From Neorhizobium galegae (lineage in GTDB: Bacteria; Pseudomonadota; Alphaproteobacteria; Rhizobiales; Rhizobiaceae): a DNA stretch of 64,000 bases. The stretch covers positions 4,191,001 to 4,255,000 of the forward strand of contig NZ_CP090095.1 in assembly GCF_021391675.1 (NCBI RefSeq), written 5' to 3'. Shown here in pieces: positions 9,505 to 17,566 of this stretch (the first letter of the stretch is position 1; each line of letters begins with the position of its first letter). The translations under genes were made by a program, and so were the position numbers. The notes under the pieces are model-generated. The model was not told where the DNA came from and ran no database searches. It saw only the letters and a list, made by a program, of their open reading frames with translations.

Positions 9505-10434
9505 ATGACCTCCAAAGACATCACATTGATCGGCGTTCCTCTGGAAGAGGGCTCCGGTCGCGGCGGCTGCGCCATGGGTCCCGCGGCCTTCAGGCTTGCC
9601 GGCATCGTCAAGGCGCTGGAGGGCCTCGGTTTCCGGGTAGTCGACAATGGCGACCTGCGCCCGGAACCGGCAGCTGACCTGCCGGAGAGAACCGACGCGA
9701 AGAACCTGCCGATCGTCGCTGCGTTCACGCGCGCGCTCGAGACCCGGACCTATGAAATGGCCAAGGCCGGCACCATCCCGGTGATCATGGGCGGCGACCA
9801 CGCCCTTTCCATGGGCAGCGTGCCGGGCATGGCGCGTTACGCTTCCGAGATCGGTCGGCCGCTTTTCGTTCTCTGGCTCGATGCCCATACGGATTTCAAC
9901 ACGCCGGAGACATCACCCTCCGGCAATATCCACGGCATGCCGGTCGCCTTCTTTACCGGCCAGGCGGAGTTTGCACCGATTCTCGACAGCACCCGGCCCA
10001 AGGTCGATCCCAAAAACGTCTTCCAGATCGGCATCCGCTCCGTCGACGAAATCGAGCGGAAGCTCATCGCCGATCATGGCGTCAACGTCTTCGACATGCG
10101 CGCCATCGACGAGCACGGGATTGCCGCGATCATGCGCCAGGTGATCGCGGCGGTAAACGCCGCCAATGGCCTCTTGCATGTCAGCCTGGACGTCGATTTC
10201 CTGGATCCGGACATAGCGCCGGGCGTCGGTACCACCGTGCCGGGCGGCGCGACCTTCCGCGAGGCGCACCTGATCATGGAAATGCTCCACGATACGGGGC
10301 TCGTCGCGTCACTCGATCTCGTCGAGCTCAATCCGTTCCTCGACGATCGCGGCAAGAGCGCCCGGATCATGGTGGAGCTGGCGGCAAGTCTTTTCGGCCG
10401 GCGCGTTCTTGATCGTCCAACCCGCTCTGCATAA
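9505..10434 (+). CDS. rocF: Arginase
   Basis: Hydrolyses L-arginine to ornithine and urea; ureohydrolase superfamily, 309 residues. The binuclear manganese ligands are visible: GGDH (H99), DAHTD (D126, H128, D130) and the SLDVDFLDP motif with two Asp. The N-terminus (ITLIGVPLEEGSGRGG) is of arginase rather than agmatinase type. The ATG at 9505 has CGGGAG 8 bases upstream and is preferred over TTG at 9487. It starts 44 bp after tamB, but no functional link to envelope assembly is apparent. In rhizobia arginase feeds the ornithine catabolic route. Confidence 0.93.
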   Translation: MTSKDITLIGVPLEEGSGRGGCAMGPAAFRLAGIVKALEGLGFRVVDNGDLRPEPAADLPERTDAKNLPIVAAFTRALETRTYEMAKAGTIPVIMGGDHALSMGSVPGMARYASEIGRPLFVLWLDAHTDFNTPETSPSGNIHGMPVAFFTGQAEFAPILDSTRPKVDPKNVFQIGIRSVDEIERKLIADHGVNVFDMRAIDEHGIAAIMRQVIAAVNAANGLLHVSLDVDFLDPDIAPGVGTTVPGGATFREAHLIMEMLHDTGLVASLDLVELNPFLDDRGKSARIMVELAASLFGRRVLDRPTRSA

Positions 10435-10598
10435 ACAGATGCACAAGTCCCGATCTTAAATAAAGATTGCAGTTTCCCGCAAGAAATCTCAATACAAGTT
10501 CATGGATATAAATAGTAATTGAAATATACTCCCCGTTAGGAAATTTGACGATAGACAAGTGGATACGTATTTTCCACAATTCCGCGAAAACAGAACTA

Positions 10599-10627
10599 TT
10601 GACCTTCCGTTAATTCATCAATGCTAT
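10599..10627 (+). promoter_or_regulatory. Predicted sigma70-type promoter for the chemoreceptor-cheW operon
   Basis: TTGACC (10599-10604) and TGCTAT (10622-10627) are separated by exactly 17 bp in the AT-rich 295-bp gap between arginase and the chemoreceptor gene. The remaining gap, 10435-10598, has no gene or clear terminator. Confidence 0.65.
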
Positions 10628-10729
10628 TTTTTGCAGGACTCAGTGTTCCGGCGGCGAGATGGTTATCTCGTTAGGCTGCTGGCAAATTGAGCCAGTTCGG
10701 GAACTTACAGACGGGGGCAGACAAGCCAG

Positions 10730-12517
10730 ATGTCCATACTTTCACTTCCAGGCGCTGACGCGAAGGCAGTACTTGCTGCGCTCACCAAGTCGCAGGCCAT
10801 TATCGAGTTTGATCTATCCGGAAAGGTTCTCACGGCGAACGAAAACTTCTGCAAGACGCTTGGCTACACGCTTTCCGAAATCGTCGGCAAGCATCACAGC
10901 CTGTTCTGCGATCCGAATTACGTGAAATCGCAGGCCTACAAGGATTTCTGGGCGAATCTAGGCAAGGGTAATTATGATGCCGCCGCCTATAAGCGCATCG
11001 GCAAGGGTGGCCGCGAGATCTGGATCCAGGCCTCCTACAATCCGGTGACCTCAGGCGGCAAGCCTTACAAGGTGGTCAAGTTCGCAACCGACATCACTGC
11101 CGCCAAGCTCAAATCCGCCGAAGACGAAGGCAAGATCAACGCCATCTCGCGCACCCAGGCCATCATCGAGTTCACGCCCGGTGGCGACGTCCTGACTGCC
11201 AACGAAAATTTCCTCGCCTGTGTTGGCTACCAGCTTTCGGAAATCACCGGCAGACATCACAGCATGTTCTGCGAGCCGTCGTTCCGTGACAGCGCCGAAT
11301 ACCCGCAATTCTGGAAGAAGCTTGCCGGCGGCGAAGCGATTGCCGCCGAGTTCAAGCGCATCGGCAAGGGCGGCAAGGCGGTCTGGATCCAGGCGTCCTA
11401 CAATCCGATCTTCGACGCCGACGGCCGCGTCTTCAAGGTGGTCAAGTTTGCAACCGACATCACCGAACGTGTCCGCGCCGTCGATGACATCGCCGGCGGC
11501 CTGACGTCTCTCTCAAACGGCGACCTGACGTTCCGGATCGAAAAGCCCTTCATTTCAACACTGGAACAGATTCGCCTCGATTTCAACGAAGCCATCGGAA
11601 AACTGGCCGAGGCCATGCGCACCGTCGGCGAGAATGCCGAGGGGATCGCTGGAGGCTCCAGCGAGATCCGCCAGGCTTCCGACAGCCTTGCCAAACGCAC
11701 CGAGCAACAGGCGGCGGCAGTCGAGGAGACCGCTGCGGCGCTTGAAGAAATCAGCCGTACCGTCACCGATAGCGCCAAACGCGCGGAAGAAGCGGGTACC
11801 CTTGTCTCGCATGCTAAAAAAAGCGCCGAACATTCCGGCGCCGTGGTGCGCAACGCGGTAAACGCGATGGGCCAGATCGAGACGTCGTCCCGGGAAATCT
11901 CCAATATCATCGGCGTGATCGACGAGATCGCCTTTCAGACAAACCTGCTGGCGCTCAATGCGGGTGTCGAGGCGGCACGCGCCGGCGAAGCGGGCAAGGG
12001 CTTTGCGGTCGTTGCCCAGGAAGTCCGCGAACTGGCTCAACGTTCCGCCAGTGCGGCCAAGGAAATCAAGACGCTGATCTCGACCTCCTCCGAACAGGTC
12101 AAGCGTGGCGTCGCGCTCGTCGGCGAAACCGGCAAGGCGCTCGACGAGATCATGTCCCAGGTGGACGAGATCAACGGCAATGTCACAGCGATCGTCGAGG
12201 CTGCCCGCGAACAGTCGACGGGCATCAAGGAGATCAGCAAGGCCGTCAACTCGATGGACCAGAACACGCAGCAGAACGCTGCCATGGTCGAGGAAACGAC
12301 CGCTGCCAGCCACAGCCTGGCGCGCGAAGCCGAAACCCTGCGGGATCTTCTGGGACGGTTTAGATTTGCTCAACATTCTTCACGTAAGATTGAAATAGCG
12401 CGACCTGATGCACGACCCGTTGCATCGCCGGCACGCAAACTCATGGCAACGGTCGCGCGGACCACAACGGGTGCCGCCGCTGCCGCTCAGGCAACGGATA
12501 GTTGGGAAGAATTCTGA
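10730..12517 (+). CDS. Soluble methyl-accepting chemotaxis protein with two tandem PAS domains
   Basis: Cytoplasmic chemoreceptor of 595 residues without transmembrane helices or signal peptide. PAS1 spans about residues 18-125 and PAS2 about 138-246. The two are close repeats with a 121-residue period (shared [30 protein letters not shown] at 55-60 and HHSMFC at 176-181). A HAMP-like stretch follows ([10 protein letters not shown], about 260-300), then the signalling domain with hairpin tip [21 protein letters not shown]. The C-terminus SWEEF fits the xWxxF pentapeptide that tethers CheR/CheB. The architecture resembles Pseudomonas BdlA and the soluble two-PAS McpY of Ensifer. The PAS cofactor (FAD, haem or none) cannot be read from sequence. 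Its stop overlaps the cheW start (TGATG). Confidence 0.93.
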   Translation: MSILSLPGADAKAVLAALTKSQAIIEFDLSGKVLTANENFCKTLGYTLSEIVGKHHSLFCDPNYVKSQAYKDFWANLGKGNYDAAAYKRIGKGGREIWIQASYNPVTSGGKPYKVVKFATDITAAKLKSAEDEGKINAISRTQAIIEFTPGGDVLTANENFLACVGYQLSEITGRHHSMFCEPSFRDSAEYPQFWKKLAGGEAIAAEFKRIGKGGKAVWIQASYNPIFDADGRVFKVVKFATDITERVRAVDDIAGGLTSLSNGDLTFRIEKPFISTLEQIRLDFNEAIGKLAEAMRTVGENAEGIAGGSSEIRQASDSLAKRTEQQAAAVEETAAALEEISRTVTDSAKRAEEAGTLVSHAKKSAEHSGAVVRNAVNAMGQIETSSREISNIIGVIDEIAFQTNLLALNAGVEAARAGEAGKGFAVVAQEVRELAQRSASAAKEIKTLISTSSEQVKRGVALVGETGKALDEIMSQVDEINGNVTAIVEAAREQSTGIKEISKAVNSMDQNTQQNAAMVEETTAASHSLAREAETLRDLLGRFRFAQHSSRKIEIARPDARPVASPARKLMATVARTTTGAAAAAQATDSWEEF

Positions 12518-12996
12518 TGGCTACGACGATCAACTCCACAAGCTACAGCGGCGAAACGCTGGAAATCATCGCCTTCCGCCTCCATGACCAGGAGTTCTGC
12601 GTCAAGACAACGACGATCCGCGAAATCCGCGGATGGGCGCCTTCGACGCCGATCCCGCACGCACCGGCCGATGTCATCGGCGTCATGAACCTTCGCGGTT
12701 CTGTAATCCCGATCATCGACCTTGCCTACAAGCTCGGCATGAAGAGCACGGTTGCCAACGAGCGCAGCGCCATCGTCGTCGCCGAAGTCCACAACATGGT
12801 CATCGGCATGCTCGTCGACCGCGTCTCGGACATCCTGACGATCCCATCGAGCCAGGTTCAGCCGGTTCCGGAAATCTCCGCCTCCTTCGACAAGTCGTTC
12901 TCCGAAGGCATCATCGCCAACGAGAACGGCATGATCTGCTTCCTGAACCTCGCCAAGATGTTCAAGGGCACCGAAGCCGACGATCTGGCTGCCTGA
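12517..12996 (+). CDS. cheW: Chemotaxis adaptor protein CheW
   Basis: SH3-like adaptor of 159 residues that couples receptors to CheA. Family features include the N-terminal beta-strands (IIAFRLHDQEFCVKTTTIRE), the conserved VIGVMNLRGSVIPIIDL stretch and a C-terminal MICFLNLAKMF. The ATG at 12517 shares a base with the receptor stop codon, so translation is coupled; the longer form from 12502 lies inside the receptor. Pairing with one receptor away from a che cluster suggests a dedicated adaptor that joins the main CheA arrays, which is inference. Confidence 0.95.
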   Translation: MATTINSTSYSGETLEIIAFRLHDQEFCVKTTTIREIRGWAPSTPIPHAPADVIGVMNLRGSVIPIIDLAYKLGMKSTVANERSAIVVAEVHNMVIGMLVDRVSDILTIPSSQVQPVPEISASFDKSFSEGIIANENGMICFLNLAKMFKGTEADDLAA

Positions 12997-13088
12997 TTGC
13001 GATAACGGGGGCCAAGAAAGGCCTGCGCATTCGACCTCAAGGCCAAGGCGGTTGGCTGGAAAGACTCTAAGCCGCTATAAGATTATGG

Positions 13089-13121
13089 AGCCCGCAGCCT
13101 TGAACCGCCGCGGGCTTTTTT
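13089..13121 (+). terminator. Rho-independent terminator after cheW
   Basis: Stem AGCCCGC (13089-13095) / GCGGGCT (13110-13116) followed by a run of six T. It ends the receptor-cheW operon just before the convergent aldo/keto reductase gene. Confidence 0.85.
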
Positions 13122-13126
13122 CATGA

Positions 13127-14176
13127 TTATTCCTTCGGCTCGAACGGGGCCGGCCGGCGCCCGGCGCCCTGGCGGGCCAGCATCCAGCCCGGATATTCCG
13201 GAGCAAGCGCGCTCACCTCGTCGAGCTTCACCATATCCTCGGCGTCCAGCTTCAGCTTCACGGCCTTCAGATTCTCTTCGAGCTGTTCCAGCCGCTTGGC
13301 GCCGATGATGACGCTCGTCACGAAGGGTTTGGCCAGGATATAGGCCAGCGCCACTTCCGCGACGCTCGCGCCGTGCCTGGCACCGACCTCACGCATGGCT
13401 GCGACGCAAGCCCAGGCGCGCTCCTTGTCGACCGGCGGAAAATCGAAGCTGGCGCGGCGGCCCTCGCCATTGCCCGGCGCGCCGGGACCATACTTGCCGG
13501 AGAGCAGCCCGCCGGCGAGCGGCGACCAGACCATCAGGCCGAGCTTTTCCTCCTGCATCAGCGGCACGATATCCCGCTCCAGGTCGCGGCCGGCAATCGA
13601 ATAATAGGCCTGCACCGTCTCGAAACGGGCATAACCCTTGCGCTCGGAAATGCCGAGCGCCTTCGCCATCCGCCAGGCCGCCCAGTTGGAAAGGCCGATG
13701 TAACGGACGAGACCGCGCGACACGAGATCGTCAAGCGCCCGAAGCGTCTCGTCGACCGGCGTTACCGTATCGGTGCCATGGATCTGGTAGAGATCAATAT
13801 GGTCCATCTGCAGCCGTTCGAGGCTCTGCTCGACCGAATCCATGATATGGCCGCGCGAAGCGCCGCGATCGTTCGGCTTGTCACCCATCTGGCCATGGAA
13901 TTTCGTGGCGATGATCACGTCCTTGCGCGCTACGCCGAGGTTCTTGATCGCCTGGCCGAGAATGAGCTCGGATTTACCCTGGGAATAGACATTCGCCGTG
14001 TCGATGAAATTGACACCCGCGGCAAGCGAACGCTCGACGATCCTGTCGGCGGCGTCCTGATCGAGACCGGCGACGGCACTCCAGACGGCACCCGCCTGGT
14101 TCTCGCCGAAGGTCATCGTGCCGAGGCAGATTTCCGAGACGAAAAGACCTGTATTGCCCAATTGATTGTAGCGCAT
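13127..14176 (-). CDS. Aldo/keto reductase
   Basis: NADPH-dependent (beta/alpha)8-barrel oxidoreductase, 349 residues. The catalytic tetrad can be placed: FIDTANVYSQGKSE (Asp and Tyr), IIATKF (Lys) and DLYQIHG (His). C-terminal cofactor contacts lie in SVIIGAKRLEQLEEN. The ATG at 14176 (MRYNQLGNTGL) follows GGGAG; the upstream in-frame extension is not conserved-looking. It lies downstream of the OFA transporter, but a terminator intervenes, so it is probably a separate unit. Substrate unknown. Confidence 0.88.
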   Translation of the reverse strand: MRYNQLGNTGLFVSEICLGTMTFGENQAGAVWSAVAGLDQDAADRIVERSLAAGVNFIDTANVYSQGKSELILGQAIKNLGVARKDVIIATKFHGQMGDKPNDRGASRGHIMDSVEQSLERLQMDHIDLYQIHGTDTVTPVDETLRALDDLVSRGLVRYIGLSNWAAWRMAKALGISERKGYARFETVQAYYSIAGRDLERDIVPLMQEEKLGLMVWSPLAGGLLSGKYGPGAPGNGEGRRASFDFPPVDKERAWACVAAMREVGARHGASVAEVALAYILAKPFVTSVIIGAKRLEQLEENLKAVKLKLDAEDMVKLDEVSALAPEYPGWMLARQGAGRRPAPFEPKE

Positions 14177-14361
14177 GGAGAACTCCCGTGTGCACTGAAG
14201 ATATGAAGAGATAAAAGCAGTCGTTCGGAGCCGGATCGGGCACGCGGGCGCGTGCGTCTCGCAGGGAAAGCGACGTCGGGCTCCGGAACGCAATCTAGTC
14301 CGGAATCCGCCGCCGTCAATCGGAGCCGCCTCCGTTTTCATCCTCACATTTTCGTGCAAGG

Positions 14362-14390
14362 CAAAAGGAAAGGGCAGCACAAGCCGCCCT
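14362..14390 (-). terminator. Probable terminator after the OFA transporter gene
   Basis: On the minus strand, GGGCGGC-TTGT-GCTGCCC (14389-14372, one G-U pair) is followed by TTTCCTTTT. It would end the formate operon. Confidence 0.7.
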
Positions 14391-14413
14391 CCCTTCATGC
14401 TTTTCGATGAATG

Positions 14414-16072
14414 TCAGCCGAACAGAACCAGGCTGCTCCGCAGCGTCACCCAGACGCCCCAGAGAAGCGGGATGCCGACCACTGCCCAGGCGATCGCCGC
14501 CTTGGCATCCAGACCACCGGTGCCGATGCCGAAGGAGCCGGTCGGACCGGCATTCGCGGCGGCCGTCTTTGCCTGCAGCGAAGCGACTTCGTGGTCCGAC
14601 ATGAACCACTTGTCGGCAAGCGGGCGGACCAGCGAGTTGGCGATCAGCCCCAGCACCAGCATGCCGGCGAGGATGTACATCGTGCCGGTATAGAGCGCCG
14701 GACCGGCAGGCACACCCGCCGTGAGCTGCGCTTCGCGGATATAGTTGACGACGACGGGACCGAGAATGCCGGCCGTCGCCCAGGCCGTCAGCAGACGGCC
14801 GTGGATCGCACCGACGAACTGGGTGCCGAAGATATCCGCGAGATAGGCAGGGATGGTCGCAAAACCACCGCCATACATGGACAGGATAACGCCGAAGGCG
14901 AGCACGAAAAGCGCCTTGTTGCCCATGTCGGCAAGCGTCGGAGCAAGCGCGTAAAGTACGATGCCGAGCACGAAGAACGTATAGTAGGTATTCTTGCGGC
15001 CGATCTTGTCGGAGAGCGACGCCCAGAAGAAGCGCCCGCCAATGTTGAACAGTGACAGCAGACCGGCAAAACCGGCCGCGATCGTGGCGATCTGCGCCTT
15101 CTGACCAGTATCGAGCTGCGAGAAGGTCAGGTTCGGCAGGCCGATCAGCGAACCGGCGAAGATTTCCTGCAGCATTGGCGACGCCATGCCGATAACCCCG
15201 ATGCCGGCCGAAACGTTCAAGCAAAGCACCAGCCAGATCATCCAGAACTGCTTGGTCTTGTGTGCATCCCGCAGATGGACGTGCTTGGTGGTGATCATCG
15301 TCGTCTTGGAGACCGGAGGCGTCCAGCCTTCCGGACGCCAGCCGGCCGGCGGGATGCGATAACCGAAGGCGCCACCTATCATGAAGCAGAAATAGATCAC
15401 CGCCATGCAGACGAAGGTCTGCCAGACGCCGACCGAAGCATCGGTCTTGAAATAGTTCATCAAGAGGTTGGCAAGCGGAGCACCGATCATCGCACCGCCG
15501 CCGAAGCCCATGATGGCCATGCCCGTCGCCATGCCGCGGCGGTCGGGGAACCACTTGATCAGCGTCGAAACCGGCGAAATGTAACCGAGACCGAGGCCGA
15601 CACCACCGATCACGCCGGCGCCGATCCACATCAGCCACAGCTGATGGGTCATGACGCCGATCGCCGCGACGATAATGCCGCCGCACCAGCAGCAGGCCGA
15701 GACGAAGCCTGCCTTGCGCGGGCCGACCCGTTCCAGCCAGCCGCCCCAGATCGCCGCCGAGCAACCGAGCAGCACGAAGAACAGCGTGTAGATCCAGCCC
15801 AGATCCGCAACACGCCAGTTGCAGCTTGTCGTGAACAGGGCCGAGATGAGATTGAGACTGGCGCAGGACGGGTCCTGCGCGGTACCCAAGGCGCGGGAGA
15901 GCGGCAGCCAGAAGACGCTGAAGCCGTAAGCCATGCCGATGCAAAGATGAATGGCCAAAGCTGCCGGCGGCACGAGCCAGCGATTGAAACCTGGTTTTGC
16001 GATAATACGTTCCCTATCGAGGAGCCCGACATTGCCTGTCAGGCCCTCGTCCGTCGTTCCAGCAATTGCCAT
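14414..16072 (-). CDS. OFA-family MFS transporter (oxalate/formate antiporter type)
   Basis: Inner-membrane major facilitator protein of 552 residues with about 12-14 helices; longer than OxlT (about 418) because of a loop after helix 6 and an extended C-terminus. The OFA-type start is visible (IHLCIGMAYGFSVFWLPL), as are the MFS loop motifs WFPDRRGMATG and DKIGRKNTYY. Family knowledge: members exchange oxalate for formate or carry other small carboxylates. The start ATG follows GGGAGGA. It sits 73 bp downstream of fdsD on the same strand, which makes formate or oxalate the most likely substrate; this is inference from context. Confidence 0.88.
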   Translation of the reverse strand: MAIAGTTDEGLTGNVGLLDRERIIAKPGFNRWLVPPAALAIHLCIGMAYGFSVFWLPLSRALGTAQDPSCASLNLISALFTTSCNWRVADLGWIYTLFFVLLGCSAAIWGGWLERVGPRKAGFVSACCWCGGIIVAAIGVMTHQLWLMWIGAGVIGGVGLGLGYISPVSTLIKWFPDRRGMATGMAIMGFGGGAMIGAPLANLLMNYFKTDASVGVWQTFVCMAVIYFCFMIGGAFGYRIPPAGWRPEGWTPPVSKTTMITTKHVHLRDAHKTKQFWMIWLVLCLNVSAGIGVIGMASPMLQEIFAGSLIGLPNLTFSQLDTGQKAQIATIAAGFAGLLSLFNIGGRFFWASLSDKIGRKNTYYTFFVLGIVLYALAPTLADMGNKALFVLAFGVILSMYGGGFATIPAYLADIFGTQFVGAIHGRLLTAWATAGILGPVVVNYIREAQLTAGVPAGPALYTGTMYILAGMLVLGLIANSLVRPLADKWFMSDHEVASLQAKTAAANAGPTGSFGIGTGGLDAKAAIAWAVVGIPLLWGVWVTLRSSLVLFG

Positions 16073-16145
16073 TTAAAATATCCTCCCTCGGATGATGGCT
16101 AGGCTCTATTCCTCCTCCGGCCCCTCACCTGCCGGATGGATGAAT

Positions 16146-16505
16146 TCATGCGGCGCTCTCCGGAATGCTTGGTTCGGAAAACGATTCTCCTTCGGCGGGC
16201 CCCTTGCCGCCCGGCGCACCTTCCGTCGCATCCTGGCCGACCCCGACGCCCGATCCGACCTTGGCCTCCGGCCGGCGGATCAGCGTCGAAGCCTCGACGA
16301 CGAGCGGCAGCAGCCCTGCCCCGCCATTGTCGAGATGCTCGAAAAGGTGCCTGCGCATGCGGGGCTCCCAGAACTTGTTGATATGCGTCGCGACGCCCTC
16401 GGCGCGCACCTTTTCCGGCTGCGACAGGAAGAAGGTGGCGATCTGGTTGGCCATCCGGACCAGTTTGTCGAGCACCAGTTGCTCGGGGCTTTGGTCATGC
16501 GACAT
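16146..16505 (-). CDS. fdsD: NAD-dependent formate dehydrogenase delta subunit
   Basis: Small accessory subunit of the cytoplasmic FdsABGD complex, needed for activity. The N-terminal 80 residues match the family (LVRMANQIATFF, then INKFWEPRMRRHL). The C-terminal 35 residues are Gly/Glu-rich, low-complexity and longer than usual. The ATG at 16505 gives 119 residues; a TTG at 16514 is possible. The start overlaps the end of fdhD by 11 bp, so coupling is likely. Confidence 0.9.
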   Translation of the reverse strand: MSHDQSPEQLVLDKLVRMANQIATFFLSQPEKVRAEGVATHINKFWEPRMRRHLFEHLDNGGAGLLPLVVEASTLIRRPEAKVGSGVGVGQDATEGAPGGKGPAEGESFSEPSIPESAA

Positions 16506-17322
16506 CGGCGACAACTCCAGTGGTTATGCGATCGGTCCGCGTAAAAATCTCGAAATCCTCGCCGCGCGTCAGCGCGATCAGCGTCATGCCCGCCGCTTCC
16601 GCCGTGCGGATGGCAAGTGCGGTGGGGGCGGAAATGGCGATCAGCACCGGGCTTCCAAGGATAGCCGTCTTCTGCACCATCTCGACCGAGATGCGGCTGG
16701 TGACGACCACGACGCCGGCCGAACCCTTGATGCCCTCGCGGGTGACCGCTCCGGCAAGCTTGTCGAGCGCATTGTGGCGTCCGACATCCTCGCGGACGGC
16801 AACCAGCCCCTTGCCTGGTACGACGAAGCCGGCGCCGTGAACCGCATGGGTTTGCCGATGCAGCGGCTGCGCACTGTTGAGTGCCACGACAGCTTCACTC
16901 ACCTCTTTGGCGCTGAGCGCCATCGTCACTGCGGAAACATCCGGCACCGGACGCATGGCCTGCTCGATCGATTCAATACCGCAAAGCCCGCAGCCGACCG
17001 GCCCTGCCATATGCCGCCGACGGGCGCGTAGCGCGTCTTCCTTATCCTCGAGAAGCGTCACCTGGACGTCGAGACCGGCACCTTCCTCGACAACGGAAAT
17101 GCTCTCGATCTCCCCCATCGACGTTATGATGCCTTCCGTGAGGCTGAAGCCGACCGCGAAATCCTCAAGATCCGCCGGAGAGGCCATCATCACGGCATGG
17201 GTCGACCCACCATAGGAAAAAGCGATCGGCACCTCCTCCGGCACCACCCGCGAACCGGCGCGGGTCACGCCGTTACGGCGCGCGATCTCGGGGGCGGTGG
17301 CGGTGGTGCTGAATAAGGTCAT
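16495..17322 (-). CDS. fdhD: Formate dehydrogenase accessory sulfurtransferase FdhD
   Basis: Transfers sulphur from IscS/NFS to the molybdenum cofactor of formate dehydrogenase. The catalytic CxxC lies at C111 and C114 (GCGLCG); GFSLTEG and HNALDKL are conserved family stretches. The start is placed at MTLFSTT (17322), giving 275 residues; the longer in-frame reading to 17376 would translate a palindromic repeat. It lies between fdsA and fdsD as in other fds operons. Confidence 0.94.
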   Translation of the reverse strand: MTLFSTTATAPEIARRNGVTRAGSRVVPEEVPIAFSYGGSTHAVMMASPADLEDFAVGFSLTEGIITSMGEIESISVVEEGAGLDVQVTLLEDKEDALRARRRHMAGPVGCGLCGIESIEQAMRPVPDVSAVTMALSAKEVSEAVVALNSAQPLHRQTHAVHGAGFVVPGKGLVAVREDVGRHNALDKLAGAVTREGIKGSAGVVVVTSRISVEMVQKTAILGSPVLIAISAPTALAIRTAEAAGMTLIALTRGEDFEIFTRTDRITTGVVADVA

Positions 17323-17342
17323 CGGCAATTGGAGCCAGCCGG

Positions 17343-17545
17343 CCCCCCTCTGCCCTGCCGGGCATCTCCCCCACAAGGGGGGAGATCGGCAAGACGCGAA
17401 GCGTTGCCCAACCCAAAACCTTGAGATTGCCGAGCTCTACTCTCTGCCGGCCCCCTGCTCCTACACAGATGAGAGAGGGACCACCGAGCACGCATCCTTC
17501 GATCTCCCCCCTTGTGGGGGAGATGCCCGGCAGGGCAGAGGGGGG
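17343..17545. repeat. Inverted pair of RIME-like palindromic elements, fdsA-fdhD spacer
   Basis: Two 46-bp copies, 17343-17388 and 17500-17545, are exact inverted copies separated by 111 bp. Each holds two small palindromes: GCCCTGCCGGGC and CTCCCCC-ACAA-GGGGGGAG. The type is typical of rhizobial intergenic mosaic elements. As RNA the pair could form one very long hairpin inside the fds transcript. Confidence 0.88.
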
Positions 17546-17566
17546 TGGACTGAGCGCCGACAGACA

